From Rhodanobacter sp. (lineage in GTDB: Bacteria; Pseudomonadota; Gammaproteobacteria; Xanthomonadales; Rhodanobacteraceae), in the NCBI GenBank assembly GCA_030148505.1, contig JASBTI010000043.1:62001-126000 (forward strand): a stretch of 64,000 nt of DNA. Direction: 5' to 3'. The position numbers and the translations under genes were made by a program. This document shows positions 44,101 to 52,385 of this stretch, in pieces (within the stretch, counting starts at the first letter, position 1; each line of letters starts with the position of its first letter). The notes beneath the pieces are model-generated. The model was given only the letters and a program-made list of their open reading frames with translations. It was not told the origin of the DNA and did not search any database.

Positions 44101-44532
44101 GACTGGCCGCGCCTGGGCGTCGATTACATGCATCGGCTCGCCGCCGTTCTCGACGATTCGCGCCGAGAGGATGGGAAAGCGGTCCACCACCCTGTCCCAC
44201 GCAACAGCCAGCGCCGTCTCGTCCACGCCGGCCCCCAGGCGAAAGCATGCCGCGACGGCATGACTTCGCTCGGTATGCCATCGCTGCAGCAGATAGTGCG
44301 AGCGCTGCCCTAGCGAAAGCGGAAATGTCCAGGGCGAGTCCGCCGTCGGATTTTCGCTGCTGAATTCGCCTGAAAGCGTCTGGACCAGACTCTGCTTGAG
44401 GCGGGTAATCGCCTCTCGCAGATCAGGGGTGAGTCTTCCTTGCGGAGCGTGGCAAGTCAGGCGGCCGTCCTGCACCTCAAGCTTGATTTCGCGACTCGCC
44501 AACTCTGCCAGCAATGATGTCACGTCGTTCAT
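41140..44532 (-). CDS. NRPS-1: C-A-T module, serine-type pocket
   Basis: 1130 residues from the ATG at 44532, with GGGGGAGG upstream; a frame from 44580 would overlap the START gene. Order: TubC-type docking domain 1-52; C domain 70-500 with N-H-L-I-F-D-G at 197-203 (first His of HHxxxDG is Asn, catalytic second His kept); A domain 520-1030 (F-D-V-S-V-W-E at 730-736); T domain about 1040-1110 with G-G-N-S-L-L-A. My hand reading of the pocket is D-V-W-H-F-S-L-I-D-K, two residues from textbook Ser and compatible with serine. It begins with a C domain, so it should extend an acyl or peptidyl chain and hand over to NRPS-2, whose N-terminus also has a docking domain. There is no thioesterase. Confidence 0.94.
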   Translation of the reverse strand: MNDVTSLLAELASREIKLEVQDGRLTCHAPQGRLTPDLREAITRLKQSLVQTLSGEFSSENPTADSPWTFPLSLGQRSHYLLQRWHTERSHAVAACFRLGAGVDETALAVAWDRVVDRFPILSARIVENGGEPMHVIDAQARPVMGREALDFSRDEMVVRHFQARAREPFEWSHGPLARATLFSQPDGRRGLFLLVNHLIFDGQSIGILIRELFKAYESVVAGLPAEPRRESAYRRFVAWEAEMLASAEGRSHQAYWQQRLAAERTNFKLLPEHAGTFDAHRPSRIFNETLSAELAGRVRSTCKACGIQPSVFFLTLFFVLLYKHSAQEDLTVLMPVMVRPGKPFAEEVGYFFNVIPVRMTLANDKPLAALFRDVQMATMDGVFHSSFPFSRMLDRQRSDANVPFGLLYGFHEFSSLADTAFAILRERHGLEALPGFQLEGEGDYELALEVFEEEGIFRIAVQGDPRIHPDDVIADALKRYVGLLERVIATPSLDVGAYPLATGGEREQVVQHNNATDAPFARTRCIHNFFLERVEQGGDAPAVRYGGLTLSYRELEVATRHLALRLQDKGVGSGRVAAILMDRSVALMVAILGILRAGGAYMPIDPGYPQERLAYMLEDSHARVVLTEGEHRSRLAGLESSDLEIVELDSDGGSIQADGVPLEGVARALAPDEAGAEDTAYIIYTSGSTGRPKGVLVQHRALVNRLQWMQASYPLGPGDVVVQKTPYCFDVSVWEFLWTPMTGALLVFAAPDGHMDAQYMRRLIVAERVTALHFVPSMLHTFLDHSGGSCPDVRFVFCSGEALDAESARRYRDVFPNAALHNLYGPTEAAIDVTAFDCSRLDLAFVPIGKPISNTQIYILDERGNPQPPDVPGELHIAGVNLASGYLNRPELTAERFVPNPFTPDGRMYRTGDLARWLRDGNIQYLGRIDDQVKIGGVRIETGEIEARLASFPGMAACAVIPRGSTGYTQLIAFYRMRDSLPGQLQDVPHTQLRAYLQETLPEYMVPVAFVSVASIPVTANGKADRRALQQLEVGIEPQERYEPPATETERELASIWVDVFKEKGFVPRDSRIGANDNFFDLGGNSLLATQLLYTIRSRLRVELPIRALFERTTIRDLASEIDALKASR

Positions 44533-44576
44533 AAGCCTCCCCCTATTGCGGATTCCCTTCGCCGGCTTGCTTCGAA

Positions 44577-45305
44577 TCAATCGGCCACGATCGGTTGTCC
44601 GTTATAGATCCGGTCAAGCGAAACCTGGTCGTACTTGCTCTCGTTGTACAGGCGAGGCAAATCCGCGAAGGCATCGAACACCGCTCCTGGTGCATCGCTG
44701 TTGAAGAGGAAGTATGGAATACCGACGTCGATGTCCTGGAAGAGATCGACCTTGATGTCCTTCCCGTCGATGGGCGTGAGGGTCCACACCGCATGCATAT
44801 GGGTGAGCCGGTAGCAACAGTTGTCCGCCGGCAAGGCATCGGGTGCGGCGATGAATTCCACCGTGACGGGGGCCGATTTGTCTTTTTGCTGGAACTTCGT
44901 ATGCAGCAGGAATTGGCGCGGCTTGAACGGACTCGGAAAATTTTCCACCCAAAGCCGGGTGTAATCCCGATTGACCGGATTCCATGGCTTCACCAACCGC
45001 GAGGAGACGCAGTCAGGAATCCAGTCGTGGCAATTCTCCAGGCTGCCATCCAACTGGGACGCGACGGCCTTGTCCATGCTGGCACGCACCACGCGCTGGG
45101 CATGTATCTTCAGCAACGTGTCTCCGGGCGTCTTGATCGTATAGACCTGGATTCCGTCGCGGTCGATGACGAGCTTCGGCTGGCCATTCCCGGAGTATTT
45201 CCAGATGAGGTGTGCCGCCAGCAGAGCCACCCCGATGCAGGCGATCAAAATCAGGCTGACCTTGCCAATGCGCCTGACGATTCCCTTTCGCTTCTTTTCC
45301 GCCAT
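44577..45305 (-). CDS. Membrane-anchored START-domain protein 1
   Basis: 242 residues: a basic N-terminus, one membrane helix (about 15-37), then a START/SRPBCC lipid-binding fold of about 200 residues with the family landmarks D-G-I-Q-V-Y-T, a Trp in the middle strand, P-F-K-P-R-Q-F, and G-I-P-Y-F-L-F-N before the long C-terminal helix. Such domains bind a hydrophobic ligand in a deep pocket; here the domain would face the periplasm. A paralogue (START 2, 51565-52323) has the same layout, and the pair brackets the two permeases and ATPase 2. Binding the hydrophobic product or precursor during export, or protecting the membrane from it, is inference. AGGAGGAG precedes the ATG. Confidence 0.8.
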   Translation of the reverse strand: MAEKKRKGIVRRIGKVSLILIACIGVALLAAHLIWKYSGNGQPKLVIDRDGIQVYTIKTPGDTLLKIHAQRVVRASMDKAVASQLDGSLENCHDWIPDCVSSRLVKPWNPVNRDYTRLWVENFPSPFKPRQFLLHTKFQQKDKSAPVTVEFIAAPDALPADNCCYRLTHMHAVWTLTPIDGKDIKVDLFQDIDVGIPYFLFNSDAPGAVFDAFADLPRLYNESKYDQVSLDRIYNGQPIVAD

Positions 45306-45394
45306 GAACTCCTCCTGATCGCATGCCGGGATTTCCTGTCACCCGGCCTCCCCTGTTTTCCGTGCGCCTTCCGCGAATCCCGCTTCAATGGCAC

Positions 45395-47812
45395 TCATTC
45401 GTATCGCAACGCGTCTCCTGGCTCCATCGAGACAGCCCGGCGAGCTGGCAGGTAGGACGATATGAAGATGACCCCGACCATCGCGAGCAGCACACCGGAG
45501 GTTACCGTAACGACACCCTGCAGTGCGTTGGGCACGACGCTTGTCATGCCAGTCGTCAGCAGTACTCCGACGGCACCTCCAAGCAAGCCGATGCACAGGT
45601 ACCGGAATGCCTGCCACAGGAACAGGCGAATAATGTGCGAGCTGGTACTGCCGAGCGCACGCATGATCCCGATCTCCTGCGTCCGCTGGGCGACGGATCG
45701 GCTGATCAGGCCGAACAGTCCGCTCGCGGCAAGGATCATGGTGATCACGCCGATGCCGGTGAAGCCCGGAACCATGGACTTGTAGCCGTTGATCGCAACC
45801 AGGTACTCATCGAGTCGTTGCAGGTTATGCAAGGGCACCCGCGGATCCACATCGAACGCGGCGGCACGAAGTTGCTTCGCGCTGTCGGCCGCGGTGGCCG
45901 GCAACTTCACCAGCAGTTGGAACTGCCTGGGAAGCACCTGCTTCAGAGGGCGGTACACCACCCCCACGCTGTCGCTGTACGGTCCGGCGACGGCCGAAGC
46001 CACGCCTACCACGGTCACCCAGGGAGTGCCGGGATCGGAATCAAACCGTATACGTTCTCCGATCGGATTGTGCCCCGGCCAATAGCGCGCCGCCGTGCGC
46101 TGATCCACGACCGCAACGGGCTGGCCGGAAGCCGTATCCGTGTCGTCGAAGCCTCGTCCTGAAACGATCCGGATGCCGAGCGTATCGAAGTAGTTCGCTG
46201 AAACCGTCGAGACCGGCAACTCCAGCTTGTCGTCCTGGGACGCCGAGCGGCCTTCGATCTGCGCGCGCACGTCCGTCGGTACGGTCGGACTGGCGCTCAT
46301 GAAAACCACTCCGGCTCCGGGAATACGCTGGCCGATGGATGCCGTCAGCTGATCCCAGTAACGCAACCGGTCTTCCGGTTTCGCATAGCTATCGCCAAGC
46401 GCGCTTGGATAGGTGGAGAGCATGCGGTTTTCCACAGCCACGCCTACCGGCTTGGACAGCTCGCTGTTGACGGCCGCCGCGATGTTCGCGCAGATCACCA
46501 GCAGAAGGCAGGAAATGGCCACCTGGATACCGACGAGGATGCTCGTGGTGCGCTGGCTTCCCTTGGCTGCGTTGCCCTTGCCGGTACCTGCGAGCGTGGT
46601 GGCCGGGTCCAATCGCGAGATGCGCCAGGCGGGAGCCAGCGTGCTGAGGAGCCAGAGCGCCACGGCCGCAAGGATCGCCACCAGGAAATCGAGCGGCCGC
46701 ATGACGAGTTCGTTCGGATCGCGCCCGGTCGCCTGCAGGCGCGCGGTGAAGTCGAGCAGTCCATGAGCCCAGTGGACAGCCAACATGGCAAGCACGCCCC
46801 CGAGCATCAGGCCGAACACGATAACCAGCACGGATTGCAGCAGGCATTGCCGCAGGACGCGAAACCTGCTCGATCCCAATGCAGTGCGCAAGGCCAGTTC
46901 GCGGCTGCGCTCCAGCAGCATCGCAAAGAAGATCATGCTGATGTTCAGCCCACCCAGGAACAGCACCGCGATGGCAATGAAGGTCGCCATGGCGATGACT
47001 GGAATGTTGTCATGGGTATACATGCGGTGCGCCGGGAAGACAGCGATCAGCCGCTTGGCGTCGAAGACCTTGGGAAAGTCACTGTTGATGGACGCCAGCG
47101 CCTGCGTCAGGTCAGCCGCGATGGCATCCTTGCTCGCGCCGTCCTTCGCCACTACGATCGGCGTCAGCTCGGGCAGGGACAGGTCCGGCGCCGCCAAGAG
47201 CGGCAATTGCAGGGGCGTCCATATCTCGAAGTCCCGAAAGGCGAAGAAATCTTTGGGCATGACGCCGATGACGCGAGCCGTACCGCCATCCAGGCGAATC
47301 TGTTTGCCGACGATGCCAGGGTCGGACGCGAAATAGGTCTTCCACGCACCAAAGCTCAACAGCACCGTGGACGCGGCGCCGGGTGAGCTGTCCTGGTCGT
47401 CGAACAAGCGGCCGTGAAGCGGCGAGGCACCCATGGCGCGCAGGAGCGACGGGCTGATGGCCGCCCCGCGCAAGCGCGTACTTGCCTCGCCTTCGCTGAG
47501 GATGGGGCCGCGAGGCGAGAAGGCGCCGAGATAGTCGACCGTTCGCGTGCGCTTGCTCAGTTCCTGGTAGGTAAACGGATCGACGTGTGGATCGAACGAG
47601 TCGGAAGCATTGCCTGCGATCTGGATGCTCAGCCAACGATCCGCGCCTTGGAAGGGAAGCGGCTTGAGGCCGATGTTGTAGTCGATCACGTAGACGAACA
47701 GCGAAAGGCCGACGCTCAGTGCCACCACCACGATGCAAAGCAATGAATTGCCGGGCGAACGCAGGAACAGCCGCCACGCGTGCCCCAGATCGAACCATAT
47801 GTGCTTGAACAT
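45395..47812 (-). CDS. MacB/FtsX-type ABC transporter permease 1
   Basis: 805 residues with an unusual double layout: an N-terminal membrane helix followed by a MacB_PCD periplasmic region, three helices near 285-410 with S-R-E-L-A-L-R-T-A-L-G-S-S-R, another helix and a second periplasmic region, and a C-terminal FtsX domain with T-Q-E-I-G-I-M-R-A-L-G-S-T and three helices. This is the 'two FtsX halves in one chain' architecture of about 800 residues. It ends E-P-G-D-A-L-R-Y-E like its paralogue permease 2. There is no ATPase domain; ATPase 2, 220 bp upstream, is the likely partner. The two paralogous permeases could assemble as a heterodimer. Confidence 0.9.
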   Translation of the reverse strand: MFKHIWFDLGHAWRLFLRSPGNSLLCIVVVALSVGLSLFVYVIDYNIGLKPLPFQGADRWLSIQIAGNASDSFDPHVDPFTYQELSKRTRTVDYLGAFSPRGPILSEGEASTRLRGAAISPSLLRAMGASPLHGRLFDDQDSSPGAASTVLLSFGAWKTYFASDPGIVGKQIRLDGGTARVIGVMPKDFFAFRDFEIWTPLQLPLLAAPDLSLPELTPIVVAKDGASKDAIAADLTQALASINSDFPKVFDAKRLIAVFPAHRMYTHDNIPVIAMATFIAIAVLFLGGLNISMIFFAMLLERSRELALRTALGSSRFRVLRQCLLQSVLVIVFGLMLGGVLAMLAVHWAHGLLDFTARLQATGRDPNELVMRPLDFLVAILAAVALWLLSTLAPAWRISRLDPATTLAGTGKGNAAKGSQRTTSILVGIQVAISCLLLVICANIAAAVNSELSKPVGVAVENRMLSTYPSALGDSYAKPEDRLRYWDQLTASIGQRIPGAGVVFMSASPTVPTDVRAQIEGRSASQDDKLELPVSTVSANYFDTLGIRIVSGRGFDDTDTASGQPVAVVDQRTAARYWPGHNPIGERIRFDSDPGTPWVTVVGVASAVAGPYSDSVGVVYRPLKQVLPRQFQLLVKLPATAADSAKQLRAAAFDVDPRVPLHNLQRLDEYLVAINGYKSMVPGFTGIGVITMILAASGLFGLISRSVAQRTQEIGIMRALGSTSSHIIRLFLWQAFRYLCIGLLGGAVGVLLTTGMTSVVPNALQGVVTVTSGVLLAMVGVIFISSYLPARRAVSMEPGDALRYE

Positions 47813-47961
47813 CCCGAAGCTCCATTCCTTCTGTAGCGGTTGTCGCTGCTGCTCGCCGGCCTTTGCGGATTATCCGGTTGCCGTTAAACAACGATCAGCA
47901 AGCGATGTGCCAACGGTGGGATCGCACTGTTCCGCCACGGGCACGTCCAGAGGCGTGCTGA

Positions 47962-48000
47962 CCATCCCGGATTCGGGATGGCCGATGTCCCGATTTCGGG
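47962..48000. repeat. Two consecutive hairpins between ATPase 2 and permease 1
   Basis: CCATCCCG-GATT-CGGGATGG (47962-47981) is a perfect 8-bp stem with a 4-nt loop. CCCGA-TT-TCGGG (47989-48000) follows 7 bases later. They lie inside the 220-bp gap 47813-48032, the largest non-coding gap between transport genes apart from 51265-51564. There is no T-run; attenuation, mRNA stabilisation or processing is possible. Confidence 0.5.
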
Positions 48001-48032
48001 TCCCAGGCCCCGACCAGGGCGATGCGGCCAGC

Positions 48033-48755
48033 TCAACCTTCGATGGCAGCCAGCATCGGCTGGACCTGCCGGCAGTCGTCTACCAGCTTGCCGTCGAACA
48101 GCGAGACTTTCCGCTTGGCATGTTCCGCGGACCTTGGATCGTGCGTGACCATCACGATCGTGCTGCCGTTGCCATGAAGTTTGGAAAGCAACTCCATGAC
48201 CATATCCGCGTTAGCCGAATCCAGGTTGCCGGTCGGCTCGTCCGCCAGCAACACTTTGGGGTGTCCGGCCAGCGCGCGCGCGATGGCCACCCGCTGCTGT
48301 TGACCGCCCGAAAGCTCAGAGGGAGCGTGCTTTTGCCGGTGCCCCATGTCCACCTGCTCGAGCGCCTCGACGACCATTGCATGGCGTTGCTTCTTGCTGA
48401 GGTCGTCACGAAAGGTGAGCGGCAGTTCGACATTTTCGAAGACATTCATCTCGCCGATCAGATTGAATGCCTGGAAAATGAATCCGATATCGCGGTTTCT
48501 TACCCGCGCCTGCTCAACTTCGCCCAGCGCGGACACTTCCGTGCCGTTGAGGAAGTAGTGCCCTTCATTGAACGAACTCAGCAAGCCCATGACCGAAAGC
48601 AGCGTCGACTTGCCGCAACCGGATGGCCCGCTCACCGACACGTACTCTCCCTCGTCGATCCTGAGATGGATGTTGTTGAGGGCCCACGTCTCCAGCTCCT
48701 CCGTGTAGAAGACTTTCTTGACGGCCTGCAAATCGATCAGGTGTGGCTTGCTCAT
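48033..48755 (-). CDS. MacB-type ABC transporter ATPase 2
   Basis: 240 residues from the ATG at 48755 (AGGAGA upstream; a longer frame from 48788 lacks one). It has the same motifs at the same positions as ATPase 1: Walker A G-P-S-G-C-G-K-S-T, signature L-S-G-G-Q-Q-Q-R-V-A, and Walker B L-L-A-D-E-P-T-G-N. It lies between the two FtsX-type permeases, 82 bp after permease 2, and is their most likely energy source. The D-D-L-S-K-K-Q-R-H-A and F-N-L-I-G-E-M blocks are shared almost unchanged with ATPase 1, showing a within-cluster duplication. Confidence 0.93.
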   Translation of the reverse strand: MSKPHLIDLQAVKKVFYTEELETWALNNIHLRIDEGEYVSVSGPSGCGKSTLLSVMGLLSSFNEGHYFLNGTEVSALGEVEQARVRNRDIGFIFQAFNLIGEMNVFENVELPLTFRDDLSKKQRHAMVVEALEQVDMGHRQKHAPSELSGGQQQRVAIARALAGHPKVLLADEPTGNLDSANADMVMELLSKLHGNGSTIVMVTHDPRSAEHAKRKVSLFDGKLVDDCRQVQPMLAAIEG

Positions 48756-48837
48756 ATCTGTCTCCTTGGGCGTTGACAGCCTTGGCACCGGAATGCAACG
48801 CGTTCTAGGGCGAACCGCAGTCGCGCATGCGGGCGGT

Positions 48838-51264
48838 CTATTCGTATCTCAGCGCGTCACCCGGTTCGAGCGAGATGGCTCGCCGGGTTGGCAGGTACGA
48901 CGCCGAGAACACCACCAGGAACATCACGACTATGACGCCCGCGATGACCAGGATCATGTGACTGAGGGCATTGGGGATCACGGAAGTCAGCAGGCTGGTG
49001 ATGACGATGCCTAAAATCCCGCCCACCATAGTGATGCCCAGATAGATCGCCGCCTTGCGCATGAAAATGTTGCGTACGCGCGCCTTGGTGCTTCCCAGCG
49101 CACGGCGGATACCGATCTCCTGCGTTCGCTGGACCACCGAGCGGCTGATCATGCCGAACAACCCGCTGCCGGCCAGCAGCACGGTGATCGCCACGATGGC
49201 GCTGAATACCGGAACAATCGAGACGTACCCGATGTCGAGCGCGGCCAGGAGGTCGTTGAGCGACTGGATATTGTGCAGCGGCAGGTCGCGGTCAACCGTG
49301 TAGGCTGCTTCGCGGATGGCAGAGGCGAGGTCGCCCGGGCGCTGTGAAGCGCGCACGATGACCTGGAAAGCGCTGGGGGCAGCCTGCCGCAAGGAGCGAT
49401 AGATCACTCCCTTTTCTCCGCCATAGGGTTCGCTCGCAACGTGGCTGGCCACGCCGATGACCGTGAGCCAGGGCCCGTTCGACGCTGGATCGAACTGGAT
49501 ACGCTTGCCTACGGGATCCTGTCCAGGCCAGTAGCGTCGCGCAAGCTCTTCGTCCACTACGGCCACCTGGAGACCGTCCGAAGCGTCGGTGCCGTCGAAG
49601 AACCTGCCGCTCACCTTGGCAATGCCCATCAGGGCAAAGTAGTTATCCGACACCACCGTGACCGGAAGCTTGAGCGTACTTTCGTTGAAGGCCGCCTGGC
49701 GACCCTCGATCGCCACCGGGAAATCGTCCGGACGAGTAGGTACTGCCGTGGCGAATGCGGTCTCCGAGCCAGGCAGGCGCTGCGTGATCGCACGCTCCAG
49801 ATCCGTCCAGTAGTTGTTGCGCGCCTTGGCATCCGCGTAACGCGAAGTAAATGTCGTCGGATCGCTCGTGACGTACATGCCGTCGACATGGACTCCGCGA
49901 GGCTTGCTTACTTCCCCGGACACCGCCAGCACCAGGCTTGCGCAGATCACCAGGAGCAGGCAGGAAATGACCAGCTGCACGCCGACCAGGGCCGTCGCCG
50001 TACGCGATCGGCCACCGGCCGTTGCGCCTTTACCGGTACCACCGATGACTTTCGCGGCGTCCTGGCGGGACATGCGCATCGCGGGAACGAGCGTGCTTGC
50101 AAGCCACACGACGATGGCGGCGAATATGCCGATGAAAATGTCCACCGGTCGTAACTGCGGATAATCCCAGGGCATGCCGGTGGCCAGTACGCGCGAAGGA
50201 AAATCGCGGATGCTTTGCCCCCATTGGACGCCAAGCTCGGCAAACGCAATACCGACGACGACGCCGATCGCGACGATAAGAGCCGATTCAAGCAGGCACT
50301 GGCGAAGCAATCGCCGCCGCGTGGAACCCAGTGCCGAACGCAAGGCGAGCTCGCGGCTGCGCTCGAGCAACCGCGCATAGAAAATCATGCTGATGTTCAT
50401 GACGCCCAGCAACAATATCGCGATGGCGATGAAGCCGGACACCGCGATGATCGGCATGTTTTCGTGGCTGTAGATACGAAACGCGGGGAAGAGTTCGGCC
50501 GAACGGTGTGCATCGTAGACGCCGGGATAGCGCTTGTTGACGTCCTGGACGATGGGCTGGATCTCGTTGAGGATATCCACGCCGCTGACACCCGCCCTCT
50601 TGCGCGCAAAAGCCGAAACGCGCAGCTTCGAATCCTGCGGGGATGCGATGGGGGACATCGCCAGCGGGAACCACAATTCGTAGTCCTGGAAGGCGTAGAA
50701 CCCCTTGGGCATCACGCCCACTACCTGCGTGGGTTGCGCGTTGATCCGGATCTGCTTGCCGATGATCGCAGGGTCGGCTGCAAAGTATTTCTGCCAGGAG
50801 TCATAGCTGAGAATGACCGCCGGAGCGGAGGTCACCTGTCCGTCATGCTCGTCGAACAGGCGCCCCAGCCTGGGTGCGACATGCATCGCGGCGAGCAGTC
50901 CCGGGGTAATCGCAGCCGCGCGGAGAGGATTGCTTTCCTCTCCTTCACTCAGCACCGCCTCCCGCGAGGTAAACGCGCCGATGTAATCGACGTTGCGACG
51001 ACGGTTAAGCAACTCCTGGTACGTGTAGGCGTCCAGCCGGGGCTCAGCCGACTCGGTCGGCTTGCCAGCAATCTGGATGCTGACCCAACGGTCGGCGCCG
51101 GGGAAAGGCAGTGGCTTGTAGGCGATGGAATAATCCATCACGAACACGAACAGCGCCAGGCCGACACTCAGCGCGACCACCATCGCGCATAGCAGCGAAT
51201 GGCTGAGCGCCCTTCGCAACAGACGCATGGCGTAACGCAAATCGAACCAGAAATTGCTCATCAT
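48838..51264 (-). CDS. MacB/FtsX-type ABC transporter permease 2
   Basis: 808 residues from the ATG at 51264 (51261 is also possible); the longer frame to 51354 has an Arg-rich unlikely N-terminus, and this start aligns with permease 1. Same double-FtsX architecture: N-terminal helix with R-R-A-L-S-H-S-L-L, periplasmic core, central helices with R-S-R-E-L-A-L-R-S-A-L-G-S-T, a second periplasmic core, and the C-terminal block T-Q-E-I-G-I-R-R-A-L-G-S-T plus three helices, ending E-P-G-D-A-L-R-Y-E. It precedes ATPase 2 by 82 bp. With permease 1, ATPase 2 and the MacA-like adaptor it could build one tripartite exporter for the polyketide-peptide. Confidence 0.9.
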   Translation of the reverse strand: MMSNFWFDLRYAMRLLRRALSHSLLCAMVVALSVGLALFVFVMDYSIAYKPLPFPGADRWVSIQIAGKPTESAEPRLDAYTYQELLNRRRNVDYIGAFTSREAVLSEGEESNPLRAAAITPGLLAAMHVAPRLGRLFDEHDGQVTSAPAVILSYDSWQKYFAADPAIIGKQIRINAQPTQVVGVMPKGFYAFQDYELWFPLAMSPIASPQDSKLRVSAFARKRAGVSGVDILNEIQPIVQDVNKRYPGVYDAHRSAELFPAFRIYSHENMPIIAVSGFIAIAILLLGVMNISMIFYARLLERSRELALRSALGSTRRRLLRQCLLESALIVAIGVVVGIAFAELGVQWGQSIRDFPSRVLATGMPWDYPQLRPVDIFIGIFAAIVVWLASTLVPAMRMSRQDAAKVIGGTGKGATAGGRSRTATALVGVQLVISCLLLVICASLVLAVSGEVSKPRGVHVDGMYVTSDPTTFTSRYADAKARNNYWTDLERAITQRLPGSETAFATAVPTRPDDFPVAIEGRQAAFNESTLKLPVTVVSDNYFALMGIAKVSGRFFDGTDASDGLQVAVVDEELARRYWPGQDPVGKRIQFDPASNGPWLTVIGVASHVASEPYGGEKGVIYRSLRQAAPSAFQVIVRASQRPGDLASAIREAAYTVDRDLPLHNIQSLNDLLAALDIGYVSIVPVFSAIVAITVLLAGSGLFGMISRSVVQRTQEIGIRRALGSTKARVRNIFMRKAAIYLGITMVGGILGIVITSLLTSVIPNALSHMILVIAGVIVVMFLVVFSASYLPTRRAISLEPGDALRYE

Positions 51265-51564
51265 GAGTATTGAGTCCCCACTAACGTAAGAGGATCCTGT
51301 CCTTAGCCCTGCCGCCCGCCGGATTCGAACGCGTTGACGCGCCCCTACGCGCAACCACGTAGCAATGGATATGCCATCCGGGCCGATACAACAGGATCAA
51401 CCATTTAGATGCATGATGTGAACGGGGCCGTCCCATTTTGGCGACAGCCGGCGTCCCGCAAACGCACACCCTCACGCCGTGCCCGGCAAACTCCGCAGGA
51501 CGTCCCCCTGGCTGGCAAGCGGGGCCATGGCACCCCGCCCTGGCCGCCATGCTGTCCTGTGCAA
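51265..51564. other. 300-bp intergenic gap inside the operon
   Basis: A non-coding stretch between START 2 and permease 2, with an AT-richer centre (about 51390-51415) on the minus strand reading towards permease 2. A minus-strand open frame of 89 residues fits inside but looks random (Arg/Gly-rich, no ribosome-binding site). An internal promoter is possible; I see no box pair convincing enough to mark. Confidence 0.4.
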
Positions 51565-52323
51565 TCAGTTGGCTCCCTGCACTTGCATGGAAGGCTCCGT
51601 TATGTACGGAAGCGGCGCCGCCCCCGCGATGTATTTCTGCTTGAATTTCTCGCTGTTGACGAATTTTCGGACCCCCGCAAGCGCCTCGTAGGCGACGGTT
51701 TCATGAATCTTGTTTGCGATGAAGAACGGGATCCAGCCGCCCTCGGATTCGTTGATCACATACTCGACCCGCACCATGCCATGGTCCTGCGGCTGGAATC
51801 GCCATGTGTTGTCCATGTGAGGCACACGGACACAGCAAGGGTTGGGCGGAAGCAGGTTCGCGTCGCTGCTGTAGCGAACGAGCTCTTCGTGGCTTTGGGG
51901 ATCCTGCGATACCTCGATCTTCACAACGAACTGCCGTTTGTCGAACGGATCGTAGTCGTACACAAAGGACATGTATTGGACTTGCGGATTGACCGTCTTC
52001 AGGACCACCGGGTCTGTGCATCCGACGTCATCGCATGCCGTGGGGTCTTGCATGAACCTGGTAATGCTCGTCAGGGAGACAGGAAACTCCGTCACGCCCT
52101 TGTATATGATGAGGCTGCTCTCTGGTCGCTTCATGCTGAAGACGGCGATGCCATTGCGCTCGCCCAACGATTTCCAATGACTCCAGCCGTAGAAGTAGTA
52201 GCCAAGAAAGGCCGCTCCTGCAGTCACCATCGTGCCGAGCAGGACGATGCCAAGCCAACGGACCAGAGGCCGAAAGAAAGAGCGCTTGCCACCCGTCCCG
52301 CGTGCTTGCTTCGAATCATTCAT
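51565..52323 (-). CDS. Membrane-anchored START-domain protein 2
   Basis: 252 residues from the ATG at 52323 (GGGAG upstream). A basic N-terminus and one membrane helix (about residues 24-46) are followed by a START/SRPBCC fold: N-G-I-A-V-F-S-M, the Cys-containing loop C-D-D-V-G-C, a D-P-F-D-K-R-Q-F strand, N-P-C-C-V-R-V-P-H, and G-W-I-P-F-F-I-A-N before the C-terminal helix. The Cys-Cys and I-P-F/Y-F-x-x-N elements are shared with START 1, so they are paralogues of about equal length. It lies 62 bp after the acyltransferase gene and opens the transport block. A periplasmic lipid- or product-binding role is inferred from fold and context. Confidence 0.78.
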   Translation of the reverse strand: MNDSKQARGTGGKRSFFRPLVRWLGIVLLGTMVTAGAAFLGYYFYGWSHWKSLGERNGIAVFSMKRPESSLIIYKGVTEFPVSLTSITRFMQDPTACDDVGCTDPVVLKTVNPQVQYMSFVYDYDPFDKRQFVVKIEVSQDPQSHEELVRYSSDANLLPPNPCCVRVPHMDNTWRFQPQDHGMVRVEYVINESEGGWIPFFIANKIHETVAYEALAGVRKFVNSEKFKQKYIAGAAPLPYITEPSMQVQGAN

Positions 52324-52385
52324 TGCCAACTCCCTTATCCATCTTGTATGGCGGCCACTCGACGCTGATGCACCGCCGCGCCGTG

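Noticed and set aside
51281-51550. 89-residue frame in the gap before permease 2
   Set aside because: No ribosome-binding site, random-looking composition and no domain.
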